A stretch of DNA of 64,000 bases from positions 255,468 through 319,467 of the forward strand of contig CATOTD010000002.1 of the NCBI GenBank assembly GCA_951812995.1. The letters are read 5' to 3'. The notes under the pieces were generated by a model. It was not told the origin of the DNA. It made no database searches and worked only from the letters and a program-made list of their open reading frames with translations. The translations under genes and the position numbers were made by a program. Position 1 is the first letter of the stretch; each line of letters opens with the position of its first letter. This document shows, in pieces, positions 47,167-56,754 of this stretch. The DNA is from an uncultured Gammaproteobacteria bacterium (lineage in GTDB: Bacteria > Pseudomonadota > Gammaproteobacteria > Eutrophobiales > Eutrophobiaceae).

Positions 47167-47775
47167 TCACCAGCGGACGGTCGCCATGTGCCGCACCAAA
47201 TCTGCGAAAAGATCCAGGAAGCTGGGATCGTACGCTTCATCGACATGATTGTTGTTCCAGAGTCCTGATCTGCGTATCCGCTCATGCCCGCTGTGGTGGC
47301 CAAGCCAATCAGCATGCGGTTGATCCAGCGCAGGATCATCATAGTTGCCGAGTAGTGCGATGCTATTGCGTTCGATGATCCCGCGCGCACTGTCAGGGCC
47401 AGGCGCGTCTGGCACGTCCACGAACAGTAGCGTCATGTTGCTCAGGTAGTCGCTCACCCTGATCTCATGCTCGCGCTCACGGTTGCGTATATCACGAGTG
47501 GCGGTTGAGCCTTGACCCCAGCTTGCGACGGTGAGCGATGTCTCGGCGTTGAGCAGGGCTTCTCCGATCAACAGCCTGAAGATCGAACCGCGGTGATTAC
47601 CGCCGCGCGGATTGTTCGTCCCGCGGTGTTGGCTCAGTCGCTTCCAGAGCGTTGAGCGCGCGTTTGGGATCAGCGCGTGCGTGCCGACGCGCACCACGCG
47701 CCGCGAAGACGGGTTGGCATCCCGCTGCTCGCCGGGCTCGAAGAAGAAGTAGACACCGCGCTCGGGCCAGGCCAT
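47167..47775 (-). CDS. Hypothetical protein, GIY-YIG-like N-terminus
   Basis: The 202-residue product begins MAWPERGVYFFFEPGEQR, then RVVRVGTHAL and STLWKRLSQHRG. A G-V-Y-F-F-F strand followed by a V-x-R-V-G-T strand and an arginine-rich helix is the order of a GIY-YIG nuclease core (the second strand would be the Y-I-G equivalent, here V-R-V-G). Later residues (SDYLSNMTLLFVDVPD) add no recognisable domain. The gene is much GC-richer than its neighbours and borders an IS, so it was probably acquired. The nuclease call is tentative. Confidence 0.55.
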   Translation of the reverse strand: MAWPERGVYFFFEPGEQRDANPSSRRVVRVGTHALIPNARSTLWKRLSQHRGTNNPRGGNHRGSIFRLLIGEALLNAETSLTVASWGQGSTATRDIRNREREHEIRVSDYLSNMTLLFVDVPDAPGPDSARGIIERNSIALLGNYDDPALDQPHADWLGHHSGHERIRRSGLWNNNHVDEAYDPSFLDLFADLVRHMATVRW

Positions 47776-47899
47776 CCGCTTTTCCGAAATTATCGCCGCC
47801 TGCTAAAAAGCCGATAAATATTTGCTACTATCAAAATAGCATCAACATGGGCCAGCGTTCCATATGATATTGTTCATGCGTATTTCTCCTATTATCGCT

Positions 47900-48598
47900 C
47901 TAACTTGCCAGCCCTTTGGACTTGAGTGCTGAGTATGCCTTATTTATGGCCTTTGATTCACCTTCAGCCATTTTTTTGAGTTTTTCGCCTAAACCTGCCA
48001 CCCGGTCCGGATGATACTCTTGAATTTTTCTTTTATAAGATGCACGTACTTCATCTGGCGTTGCTGTTGGTTCAACGCCTAGTACTTTGAAATGATCCAA
48101 TGTTGCAGTATGCCCTTGATTTGGTTTAGATGTATTTTCAGTTGCTTGTTTATCAACCTTTAAGTTTCCATGTGCATCTATGCGTATTAAAAAATAGTTT
48201 GAACAAGCAACGCACTTACCCTTTTCCCCCTGTAATGGCAAACTTACACGAATCTTGTTTTTACATGATGGACATAAAATAATTCTTGATTCGATTGAAT
48301 TATTGGGTTGTGTTTTTTCAAAGCTGGGAGAAGTTTTTTTATTCTTATTTTCTTCCTCTTTTTGTTCAGAATCGATAAAACCACGTATGAAACCGTTAAC
48401 AAAACCGAAAACAACACCAAACACTCTCCACTCATCACCGAATAATGAACCGATAAAGCCCCAAAATAATGAACCGATAAAGCCCCAAATTAGAGCTTGA
48501 ACTATCCTCTTAGCTAGAAAGTGTTTCCAGAATTTCCAGAAAACTAGTAGCCCTACTACTGTTAGTACTGCTACTACTCCATTGATAATTGCTTCCAT
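47900..48598 (-). CDS. Membrane protein with zinc ribbon and C-terminal J domain
   Basis: The 232-residue protein has hydrophobic helices at about 5-25 and 35-75, containing an exact tandem repeat (WGFIGSLF twice) coded by a 22-bp DNA duplication at 48439-48490. A CPSC...CVAC zinc ribbon (about 109-132) follows, then a C-terminal J domain from about 167 with the HPD motif in EYHPDRV. J domains stimulate Hsp70; the membrane and zinc modules would place DnaK at the inner membrane. It is not classical DnaJ or DjlA. No Hsp70 gene is nearby. Confidence 0.75.
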   Translation of the reverse strand: MEAIINGVVAVLTVVGLLVFWKFWKHFLAKRIVQALIWGFIGSLFWGFIGSLFGDEWRVFGVVFGFVNGFIRGFIDSEQKEEENKNKKTSPSFEKTQPNNSIESRIILCPSCKNKIRVSLPLQGEKGKCVACSNYFLIRIDAHGNLKVDKQATENTSKPNQGHTATLDHFKVLGVEPTATPDEVRASYKRKIQEYHPDRVAGLGEKLKKMAEGESKAINKAYSALKSKGLAS

Positions 48599-48747
48599 AT
48601 TCTTTATTTAATACTCCGAGTCCATGAATTGTATCCACCTGTCTTTGCTGTCTGTTGTTATGTTGATGCTACAAGCAAGTCAAAATAGACTAGATAGAAC
48701 CGAGTATTTATTAATATTGCCGGAGTTTAAGTTATATCCTCCTTATC

Positions 48748-51174
48748 CTAAAAAGTCGCGGCAATCCCGACAAAGACGTTGATGGGCGCGCCTGGTCCGA
48801 GAAACAGCGGATTGGTAAATTCATCGGTTGCGCCCGAGCCATCAAATATTTCATCAGATTCACCGAGCAAGCCAAACGATTCATAATCGGTATCAAATAG
48901 ATTGTTAATACGCGCAAATACAGTGAATGCGTTGTTTATCTTATAGGTGCTGTTGATATTGACAATGGCGTAACCATCAACATCACTCAATAAATTGGCC
49001 TCATCCCCCCGCACATATTGGCTAGCGTTATATGTCATATTGCCACCGACAGAAAATTGATCGCTAAAGCTGTAAACCCCGCCAATCTTTAAACTATGTT
49101 GGGGAATGCCGGGGATATGATCGCCCACTTCTACCGAGATTTCGCCATTGTCATCGGCCTTGGGATGATTGGCACTTGCGGCCTGGAATGCGGACTCAAA
49201 GGTGGCTTCAATGTAACTATAGTTTGTAAACCAGGCGAGTTTATGCCAGGTGCCAGAAAATGCGATCTCTGTTCCCAAGCGTCTGGTGTCGCCAACATTT
49301 CTAAAAAAACCCTCATTTGAACTCAGACCACCCGTGCTGGTAAATATGATGTCATTCTTGTTGGTGGCATGGAAAAAACCCAATTCATAATTTATATTTT
49401 CTATCAATAACCCCCTAAAACCGCCCTCCCAGCTTTCGGTGACAACCTGTTCAAGCGGCGGATCTGCGAGAAAGGCATTGGGCAGGGAACAAGGGGCATC
49501 TTCATGAGCACATAATAATTCGACCGGCGTTGGCGCGCGCGACGATTCACTGTAGCTCGCATACATATTGTTGTCCGAATCGAAAGAATAAGTCATGCCG
49601 ACCGCCGGGTTAATCCGATCAAAATCATGCTCACCGTTCAATGCAGTCGGGTCATCGGGCGCCACTAGATCGCTTTGTGTACTGCGATCACCCAACACAA
49701 TATGCGTATTATTGTATCGGGCCGAGGCCGTTAAACTTAGCTTATCGTTTAGCTGGAATGTGTCGGTGACATAGAGCGACCAGTTGCGATTATGCGCTTT
49801 CACCTTCGTCCCATCAGCGGGTACAAACATACCCGTTCCCACCGTCGATCGATCTGCATTTGGCAAAGTACAATCGGCCCCAGCGACCGTACAGCTAAGC
49901 GAGGCAATCTCAACAGTAGAGATAAAGTCAATCAATCCCTGCTGATAACCCGCCCCTAATACGAACTGATTTTTGTGACCAAACAGGTCGTGTAACAGTG
50001 TTGTCTGCAAGTTGATGCCAAAGCCTTCTTGCTCACGCTTGCTGATGTTGTTGATCGCATTGCGCGCAATGCCGCCGGGAGCCGCATGTATAGGGTTGCC
50101 ATGTTGATCGGTGATGGGCGTTGCATCGTCTTCATCGGCATCCGCATCTGCATCATTGTCACCATCATCATCATCTTCTTCACATAGGAACATGGCCGAG
50201 TCTGCGTCCGCACAAGCCGTAAATTCTGAGCCATCGCCATTAAATGTATCCGTGTCATTGCGACGATAAAAGACATTGCCGCTTAGTTGCATCAAGTCAC
50301 TTAGCCAATGTGATCCTTCCAGCGTGACCATGGTCAACGCATTTTGTGTTTTGTCGGGAGATGTAAAAACAGCCGCTCGATCCAGCGCCAATAATTCAAC
50401 CGGTGATGCGGCATTGCCTATCAGATCCGTGTTGCCATGATTGATGCTCAGATCCATAACGGTCTCTTGCTGTCGATAGCTGACGGAGCCAAAGAAATTG
50501 AGCGCATCGGAAGGCGAGGCATCTCGCCAGCCCGCCTCATCAAAATAACTACCCGTAAAAAAATAACCCCAAGTCCCATTATTCCAGCCACTTTCAATGG
50601 TTGACACAATGCGCTCAAACATACCCCCATAGATTTCAGCGTTATGTCCCGGATGGGTGAAACCATTTTTTGTCGTGATTGATAATGAACCCCCTAAAGC
50701 GTTCAAACCAAAAATCGGATTGGCACCACCGATCAAATTTATAGTGCCAATCGCTGATTCAGGTAACAGATCCCAGTTCATTGCATCACCAAATGGCTCG
50801 TTAATTCGCACCCCATTTTGATAGACAGCCAACCCTTGTGGTAAACCCAATAAAGGCGAGAGCGTGAAGCCACGATATTGCACGTCAGATTGCAGTGGAT
50901 TATTTTGCGCTTCATTGATCGTGATGCTACTCAGATTGCGATTCATGAAGTCAGTTAAATCGAGGCTTTGACTCTTTTCGAGATCTTCGCTATTGGCAGA
51001 TTGCACGTTATAGGGGATTAGCTTTTCTGGCAGACCGATGCCATGTGTGGGTGTAATGCCGATTACCTTAATGCGGTCCATTTCTTGGCTATTATCTGCG
51101 GCTAAAGCGGCCGCCGCTACGGCGGTTAAAAATAGTGCTGTTGTCAAAGTTACGAGATTACAATTTTTTAACAT
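48748..51174 (-). CDS. TonB-dependent outer-membrane receptor
   Basis: After a signal peptide (cleaved near ALAADN, residue 26) there is a plug domain (residues about 50-165, with SITINEAQNNPLQSDVQYRG and GGANPIFGLNALGGSLSITT) and a 22-strand type barrel ending in the C-terminal phenylalanine of outer-membrane proteins (VFVGIAATF). A very acidic loop rich in Asp and Glu at about residues 330-352 lies between two cysteines' region and looks extracellular; it could bind a cation. The ligand is unknown. No regulator or TonB gene is adjacent. Confidence 0.9.
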   Translation of the reverse strand: MLKNCNLVTLTTALFLTAVAAAALAADNSQEMDRIKVIGITPTHGIGLPEKLIPYNVQSANSEDLEKSQSLDLTDFMNRNLSSITINEAQNNPLQSDVQYRGFTLSPLLGLPQGLAVYQNGVRINEPFGDAMNWDLLPESAIGTINLIGGANPIFGLNALGGSLSITTKNGFTHPGHNAEIYGGMFERIVSTIESGWNNGTWGYFFTGSYFDEAGWRDASPSDALNFFGSVSYRQQETVMDLSINHGNTDLIGNAASPVELLALDRAAVFTSPDKTQNALTMVTLEGSHWLSDLMQLSGNVFYRRNDTDTFNGDGSEFTACADADSAMFLCEEDDDDGDNDADADADEDDATPITDQHGNPIHAAPGGIARNAINNISKREQEGFGINLQTTLLHDLFGHKNQFVLGAGYQQGLIDFISTVEIASLSCTVAGADCTLPNADRSTVGTGMFVPADGTKVKAHNRNWSLYVTDTFQLNDKLSLTASARYNNTHIVLGDRSTQSDLVAPDDPTALNGEHDFDRINPAVGMTYSFDSDNNMYASYSESSRAPTPVELLCAHEDAPCSLPNAFLADPPLEQVVTESWEGGFRGLLIENINYELGFFHATNKNDIIFTSTGGLSSNEGFFRNVGDTRRLGTEIAFSGTWHKLAWFTNYSYIEATFESAFQAASANHPKADDNGEISVEVGDHIPGIPQHSLKIGGVYSFSDQFSVGGNMTYNASQYVRGDEANLLSDVDGYAIVNINSTYKINNAFTVFARINNLFDTDYESFGLLGESDEIFDGSGATDEFTNPLFLGPGAPINVFVGIAATF

Positions 51175-51339
51175 AATGTTATTTCCATGTCTTAATATTA
51201 TTTAAGGAATGTCTAATGAATTGGAGGAACCCCTCTTTATTTTTAAGAATAATATTCTTATTGTCAAACGCCAGTAAAACAAGCCCTTTGCACAAAACAC
51301 CGCATTTGAAGATTATTGCTGCAATGATTCAATGTTCAG

Positions 51340-51490
51340 CCACTGGGCGTGGCGTGGGCCGGTTTGAGTCGGGTCAAGCTGAGTCGAGTCGGACTGAGTT
51401 GGGTGTGGGTTGGGCTGGGTTGGACGTGGCGTAGGTCAAGGCGGGTCGGGCTGGGTTGGGCATGGCGTGAGTCGGGCTGGTGCAGGAGTT
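51340..51490 (+). repeat. G-rich low-complexity repeat with a G-quadruplex motif
   Basis: About 150 bp are made of irregular repeats of GTCGGGYTGGGT-like units. At 51401-51419 four GGG runs are separated by 3, 2 and 2 bases, a canonical intramolecular G-quadruplex pattern. Related stretches occur at 61750-61808, 62603-62672 and 23436-23480, and inverted within the mini-elements at 945-960 and 7021-7040. The region from 51175 to 51503 holds no gene I can support besides this repeat. Confidence 0.6.
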
Positions 51491-51503
51491 GGGTATCCAC
51501 CCA

Positions 51504-51734
51504 TCATTTCGCGGTCAAGTCGTTCCGACTCTTCCTGATGACGATGCATCCATTTGTGTGTGCCTCAACCATCCTATCCCAAGACCACCCTCTAATTTCA
51601 CATAAGGAATAATATTTGAATAAAGCGTCTATTGTTTCGCCAGCATTTTCTCGATTATCAGGCGAGTACGGCTCAGTTCCGTCATCAAATGCCTCAACCA
51701 TGGCATCTATCGCATTTTTTATCACACCCCACAT
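51504..51734 (-). CDS. Small hypothetical protein
   Basis: The 76-residue frame starts MWGVIKNAIDAMVEAFDDG with a GGAGATAGG ribosome site 6-14 bases upstream. It lies 13 bp after the stop of the ankyrin-like gene, so the two probably form a pair. The segment SLCEIRGWSWDRMVEAH repeats in part the early AMVEAF region. I do not recognise a family; immunity-type or anti-toxin roles are possible but unsupported. Confidence 0.5.
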   Translation of the reverse strand: MWGVIKNAIDAMVEAFDDGTEPYSPDNRENAGETIDALFKYYSLCEIRGWSWDRMVEAHTNGCIVIRKSRNDLTAK

Positions 51735-51747
51735 TTTAACCTATCTC

Positions 51748-52232
51748 CTATTTGTATTTTTGAATCAATGCGTTCGTGTCCTTTCTTTTTTGTGACGGAT
51801 CATTTTGAGTCAGCCACTCCGAAAATTCAAAAGAATTTTTTCCTGACATGGACTTCCTTGTACTATTTATTACCAAGTTAGGATTTACCCCAAGCTTAAT
51901 AAGTTCACCAACAATTTCGGTTTGCGAAAAAAAATCGCTGTATTTAAGGGAGATAAGCCACCAGAATTAGGCTTATTAATACTGCACCCACGTGTAACCG
52001 CTTCACGAATCTCTCTCATAAAACGCCGATCATCTGTGATTTCCAGATCGTAACCCTCCACCAAGTAAACAATTAGCGGAGATTCAAACTCATTGCTTTT
52101 TATTTGGAATCTCTGGCTGTCAACGAACTTAAATCCTGGCAAGTAATCAATATCACTACTGCAACCTAAAAAAACAACATAAAAACAAAAATAAAAATTT
52201 TCATACCAAACCGTCAATAAAATATAGCGCAT
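51748..52232 (-). pseudogene. Ankyrin-repeat lipoprotein, frameshifted at homopolymer runs
   Basis: The open part (115 residues) has a lipoprotein-like VVFLGCSSD and an incomplete ankyrin repeat beginning NKPNSGGLSPLNTAIF. It ends early because of an 8-base A run at 51927-51934. Shifting frame there continues the ankyrin repeat (SQTEIVGELIKLGVNPNLV) for 60 more residues to TAG at 51748. At the other end a 7-base A run (52168-52174) separates a much better lipoprotein signal (MKIFIFVFML) from GCSSD. Two indels, both in homopolymers, suggest either sequence error, phase variation or decay. Confidence 0.6.
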
Positions 52233-52400
52233 TTAATTGGTCTGGAGGAATTAGCCTAGCACACATCGGCCGCTATCCCGGGTGTCTCGGCTACGGAGTT
52301 ATAACCGAATCTGGTGTCTGAAGAGGTTGAAGTATGCGGCGTGCCTTGCTGAAATCGGTTTTGTCTAGAAATCAAAAGTAACAAGAGGAGTACGCCACAC

Positions 52401-53633
52401 ATGACAAACAAGACTGTGATTGATCTGGGTGCACCAGAGGGCATTGATCCACTGACAGAGTTACTCAGATCTGGTGCGAGGCAGTTAATCACCGAAGCTG
52501 TCCAGGTAGAGCCAGATGAGTTGATGACGCAGTATGATGGTCAAAAAACAACTGACGGACGACGGCGTGTTGTCCGCAGTGGCCATCATCCCGAACGAGA
52601 GGTGATTACAGGGCTTGGCAAGGTCAGCGTTGAGGTGCCGAAGATTTGTCACCGTGAAGGTACGCCAGAATGTTTTCAATCTCTGGTTGTACCGCCCTAC
52701 ATCCGGCGCACAGCGACCCTGGATGCGGCGATTCCCTGGCTTTATTTGAAAGGTGTTTCGAGTGGTCAGATGCAAAGTGCACTGGAAGCGATTGTCGGAC
52801 TGGAGGCTAAAGGGCTGTCGGCCAATGTCGTGGGTCGTTTGAAACGGCAATGGGAAGCTACATACAAGCAATGGTGTACTCGAGCGGTGTCTGATGAATG
52901 GGTCTATATCTGGACTGATGGCATCTACAGTGGTCTTCGAGGTGACGATGGTCGATTGTGTTGCCTGGTCATCATCGGTGTGAACAGTCGCGGTCAGAAG
53001 CATTTTATGTCGATTGAATAGGGTGTCAGGGAATCGAAACAGCGCTGGCGAGCAGTGTTGTTGTCGTTGCAACAAAGAGGCTTGGGTCAGCCCCGAAGCT
53101 GGCCATTGGCGATGGTGCTTTGGGTTTCTGGGCAGCCCTTGAGGCAGTGTATCCAGAGACTGATGTGCAACGTTGCTGGATGCACAGGACCGGCAATGTA
53201 CTGAACTATCTGCCCAAGTCTGTTCAGGAGAAAGCAAAGCAGGGTCTGGATGGCAGAGGGCCGCGTTGACGCAGAGCAGGTGTTCGATGCATTTGAGGAA
53301 CGTTTCGGCGCAAAGTATCCCAAGGCAGTGGCATGCTTATCGAAAGACCGTGATGCGTTGCTGGCATTTTATGACTTTCCAGCAGAGCACTGGAGCCACA
53401 TCAGGACAACGAATGTCACCCCGTCGAGCTTTGCGACAATCCGGCATAGAACACGCCAGGCCAAAGGTTGTGTCACACGAATAACGATGCTGACGATGAT
53501 CTACAAGATGGGATTATGCGCCGAAGATTCCTGGCGCAAATTGAGAGGCTTCAGACACCTGGCGAAGGTGATTGAAGGCGTGAAGCTTAAAGATGGAATC
53601 GAGGTCACTGAGAACGACAAGGTAGCCGCATGA
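52401..53633 (+). pseudogene. IS256-family transposase of a second type, decayed
   Basis: Beginning MTNKTVIDLGAPEGIDPL, this transposase is clearly different from copies A-D. TAG after FMSIE (53019) interrupts it, a one-base loss near 53090 and a further shift near 53250 change the frame, and the last part (AEGRVDAEQVFDAFEERFGA to VTENDKVAA) ends at 53633. The first aspartate lies in IWTDGIYSGLR. The expected catalytic glutamate near TTNVTPSSFATIRHRT is replaced (family: TTNVIESSFAT), so even the distal part is damaged. Its left terminus is unclear; the right end is near 53667. Confidence 0.8.
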
Positions 53634-53659
53634 TTAACTTGTTAGACACTACTTTTGAC

Positions 53660-53866
53660 AATAGCTCCTGTCACTTGCGAGAGCAGACTGGTTGAGACCT
53701 CCACGCCATACATTTCCTGAAACAGCGCGACAATGTCACGGGTGGTATTGCCTTTGGCATAGAGACTGAGAATCTTGTCATCCATACCGGTGCAGCGAGA
53801 TGGGCACTTCTTGACCAGTGCTGGCGCCAAGCTACCCTCTCTGTCGCGGGGTGTTTCCAGCTTGAA
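53660..53866 (-). pseudogene. IS256-family transposase of a third type, middle fragment
   Basis: On the minus strand LETPRDREGSLAPALVKK, CTGMDDKILSLYAKGNTTRD and ALFQEMYGVEVS belong to the N-terminal half of another IS256 transposase. It is cut on one side by IS256-D (53867) and on the other by the second-type element. The matching N-terminal piece lies at 56541-56660, on the other side of IS256-D and in the same orientation, so D inserted into this gene. Confidence 0.75.
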
Positions 53867-54583
53867 GATAACATAAATTATCTTTCGCAAATATGAAGAG
53901 GCGGTTTTCCTTTATCTGGTTAAATAAAAAGTGACATAACCATTTATTTGACCAGGAGAAGAGTCGCCATGAGCGATGATACAAACAAGCACTTGAACAA
54001 TGTAGTCCCTATTGATGAACAGGAACTGCAGGGCCATCTCAACAAAGTGGTACTGAAGACTGTGGAAGACACCCGCAACCAGATTCTGGACGTTGAGGCT
54101 GATGCGCTGGTGGGTGCTGATCGATACGAACGCACTGAGACGCGCAAAGACGACCGGTCTGGTAGCTACACCAGGAAGTGCCACACAAGGGCTGGAGAGC
54201 TTGAGTTAAAGATGCCGAAGCTACGCAAGCAGACCTTTGAGATGGCCATCATAGAGCGCTATCGGCACCGTGTAGCGTCAATTGAAGAGGCGTTGCTCGA
54301 GATGTATCTGGCAGGTGTTTCAGTACAACGTGTAGAAGACATTACCGCAGCCCTCTGGGGTACCCGTGTCAGCTTAGGGACTATTTCAAAGCTCAACCAG
54401 CGTATCTATGGGCAGATTGAAGAGTGGCGTAATCGCCCCATAGAGGGTGATTTCCCTTATGTATACCTGGACGGTGTTGTGCTCAAACGCAGTTGGGGCG
54501 GTGCAGTGAAGAACGTTTCTGTTCTAGTCGCCATAGGTGTTGGGGACGATGGCTACCGCCGCATTCCAGGGATTGTTGAAGGT

Positions 54584-55882
54584 GGAAGCCTCTAAAAACC
54601 GTACATTTTGTGGTACGATCTGATTCACTTGATGTGGGAGGATTTTGTTTATGCACGCACCTGGATTGTTTGATTTGACAGATCATTTGGCGCGGCTTTC
54701 GGCGATGGGAGATCCGCTTGAGGTTTTGGAGCGGCACGTTGATTTCGAAGTGTTTCGCCCAGTTCTTGTTGAAGCGCTTGGCTATGGGGAACGTCCCAAA
54801 GGTGGTCGTCCGCCCTATGATGCCGTTGTGATGTTCAAGGTGCTGGTCTTGGCCTTGATGCACAATCTGAGCGATGAGCGGATGGAGTTTCTCATTCGTG
54901 ACCGTTTCAATTGGCTACGGTTCCTGGGATTTCAAATCGGGGAGCCAACACCTGCTCAGAAGACGATCTGGCTTTTCAGAGAGAAGCTGACCCAGGCGAG
55001 TGTCTGCAAGGCCCTGTTTGCCGCGTTTGAAGCTCAGCTCTGCGCGCGGGGATACAAACCGACCGGCGGTCAGATTGTGGATGCCACGTTGGTCTCTGCC
55101 CCGCGCCAGCGGATGACGAAAGAAGAGAAAGCGCGCGCCAAGGCAGGTGAGGCCGCATCTGACATCTGGCCCGATGATCTGTCCAAGGCAGCGCAGAAAG
55201 ACACCGATGCGCGTTGGACGGACAAGTATTCAAAGGCCAAGACGACCAAGGAGGGTGAGGAGGATACTGGCCTTGTCGATATTTCGGTTCCGCACTTTGG
55301 GTACAAGAACCACGTGTCCATTGACCGCAAATGGCGCTTCATCCGGGGTGAGACTGGCACGAATGCGGCTCGCTACGACGGGCATGAACGCTCCTCGGTT
55401 CTGGACGAGACAAACAGCTCGAAGGCGGTTTGGGCCGATGCCAGGTACCGCTCGGCCAGGAATGAGGCTTGGCTGAAGGCGCAAGGGTACCGCTCACATA
55501 TCCATCGCAAGAAGCCGCGCGGCAAACCCATGGCCAGGCATATTCGTCGGGGCAACGCGACACGCTCCGCCATCCGCGCCTGTGTTCGGCTACGAGAAAG
55601 GGCCCATGGCTCTGACCATCCGCTCAATCGGCCAAACCCGTGCGAAGGCCCGCATGACCATGGCCAACCTGAGTTACAACTTCCGCCGTCTCATTTTCCA
55701 CGAGCGACGACAGGCCACAGCCTGACTCCGCCCAAATTCGGAAATTGCCTGCTTATGCAGGCCAAAACGCCGCGCTTTTGCCTCAAATACCACCGATCTT
55801 GACCTTCACACCCGCTATGCGGGTGAGGCCGAGCGAAACTCGCTTCATCCTCGTCCCAAAAACCAAGTTGTTCGAGGTTTCC
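54584..55882 (+). mobile_element. IS5-family element, copy 4
   Basis: This 1299-bp copy has the same ends and length as copies 1-3 but its last 150 bp before the right end differ strongly (for example a TGCTTATGCAGGCC stretch). It represents a second sublineage. It is flanked by AGGT on both sides. Confidence 0.85.
54651..55725 (+). pseudogene. IS5-family transposase, copy 4 (longest frame, no nonsense codon)
   Basis: This copy has CAG where the others have TAG (FREKLTQAS), and reads through IVDATLVSAPRQ and VWADARYRSARNE, giving 311 good codons. It still carries the frameshift at AIRAC that deletes the catalytic glutamate region; the shifted frame runs on to 55802 as an unrelated Arg/Pro-rich tail. 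The true frame would end at TGA 55725 after FHERRQATA. The product should be inactive in transposition but may keep DNA binding. Confidence 0.8.
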
Positions 55883-56540
55883 AGGTACTAAGGAGGATAA
55901 GGCGGGATGGTCAGGATTCCTGCGTCATTTGCAGGCACGCGGTCTCAAGGGCATCAGGTTGGTGCTCAGTGATGCCTGTCTTGGGCGCAAGGAGTCGATC
56001 GGTGACTTCTACCCCTAAGCTGGCTGGCAGTGTTGTATTGTGCACTTCTACCGCAACGTCTTCAGTCATGTGCCTCGTGGTCGTGTCAAAGAAGTCTCTC
56101 GCATGTTGCAGGCTATCCATGCATCTGAATATCTGGAATCAGCCAGGCATAAGGCCACAGAGGTCGAGAAGAAACTCAGGGACATGAAGTTATCGAGTGT
56201 AGCGGATTGGCTGGGTAGTGCATGGCAGAGACCCTGACGTATTATCGGTTCCCGGCAGAGCACTGGATTCGCATTCGGACTAACAATCCTTTGGAGAGGA
56301 TCATTCGAGAAATCAGGCGGCGAACACGAGTAGTGTGTGCATTCCCGGATGGCAACTCGGCGTTGATGCTTTGTGCGGCAAGGCTTAGACACATCGCGGG
56401 GAGCTAGTGGGGAACGCGGAAATATCTGAACATGGATTTGCTCCAAGAGATGGATAAAGAAAAGGATTTTCAGATCGCGTAACAAGCAGATTTAAGGGAA
56501 AGCCAAATCAGAAAGTGCGAAAGATTATTGATACTACCCA

Positions 56541-56660
56541 GTGCGTGCTGCCTCAATGCTTACCCTGGTCAATGCCTGACGGAACGTATACAGGTCTTCT
56601 TCGGTTTTGATGCCCCTGGCAGTTTCACGTGCCAGTGACTTGATTGCTTCGGGTTGCATG
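56541..56660 (-). pseudogene. IS256-family transposase of a third type, N-terminal fragment
   Basis: On the minus strand MQPEAIKSLARETARGIK, then TEEDLYTFRQALTRVSIEAA, is the typical beginning of an IS256-type transposase. It is cut by the right end of IS256-D. Together with 53660-53866 it makes up an older interrupted gene, with about 45 codons missing between the two pieces. Confidence 0.75.
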
Positions 56661-56754
56661 TGCTTATCCTCAGCCCCTTCAGGGTAATAATCAATGATAA
56701 GCAGTTACACAGTTTTTGGGGCTATCTCCAGTAAAACCAACCATCATCGTTTCA

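Larger units (their letters stand above)
53969..56482 (+). pseudogene. IS256-family transposase, copy D
   Basis: Starting at ATG 53969, the frame is open to the IS5 insertion after GIVEG (54583). After the IS5 it resumes with TKEDKAGWSGFLRHLQARG and stops at the TAA after GDFYP shared with B and C. The shared frameshift (DWLGSAWQRP) and TAG (RLRHIAGS) follow. It differs from B by a few residues only. Confidence 0.85.
53867..56538 (+). mobile_element. IS256-family element D, interrupted by IS5
   Basis: The left end GATAACATAAATTATCTTTCGC (53867) and right end GATTATTGATACTACC (to 56538) are both present. IS5 copy 4 sits inside at 54584-55882 flanked by AGGT on both sides (a 4-bp target duplication; the uninterrupted sequence in B and C has AGGT once). 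The element itself lies within the third-type IS256 transposase gene, making three layers. Confidence 0.85.

Noticed and set aside
51340..51490. CRISPR array
   Set aside because: Repeat units are short, irregular and without unique spacers of constant length.
53867..56538. Target-site duplications for the IS256 copies
   Set aside because: Flanks of A, C and D do not match each other; deletions or rearrangements have removed any duplication.
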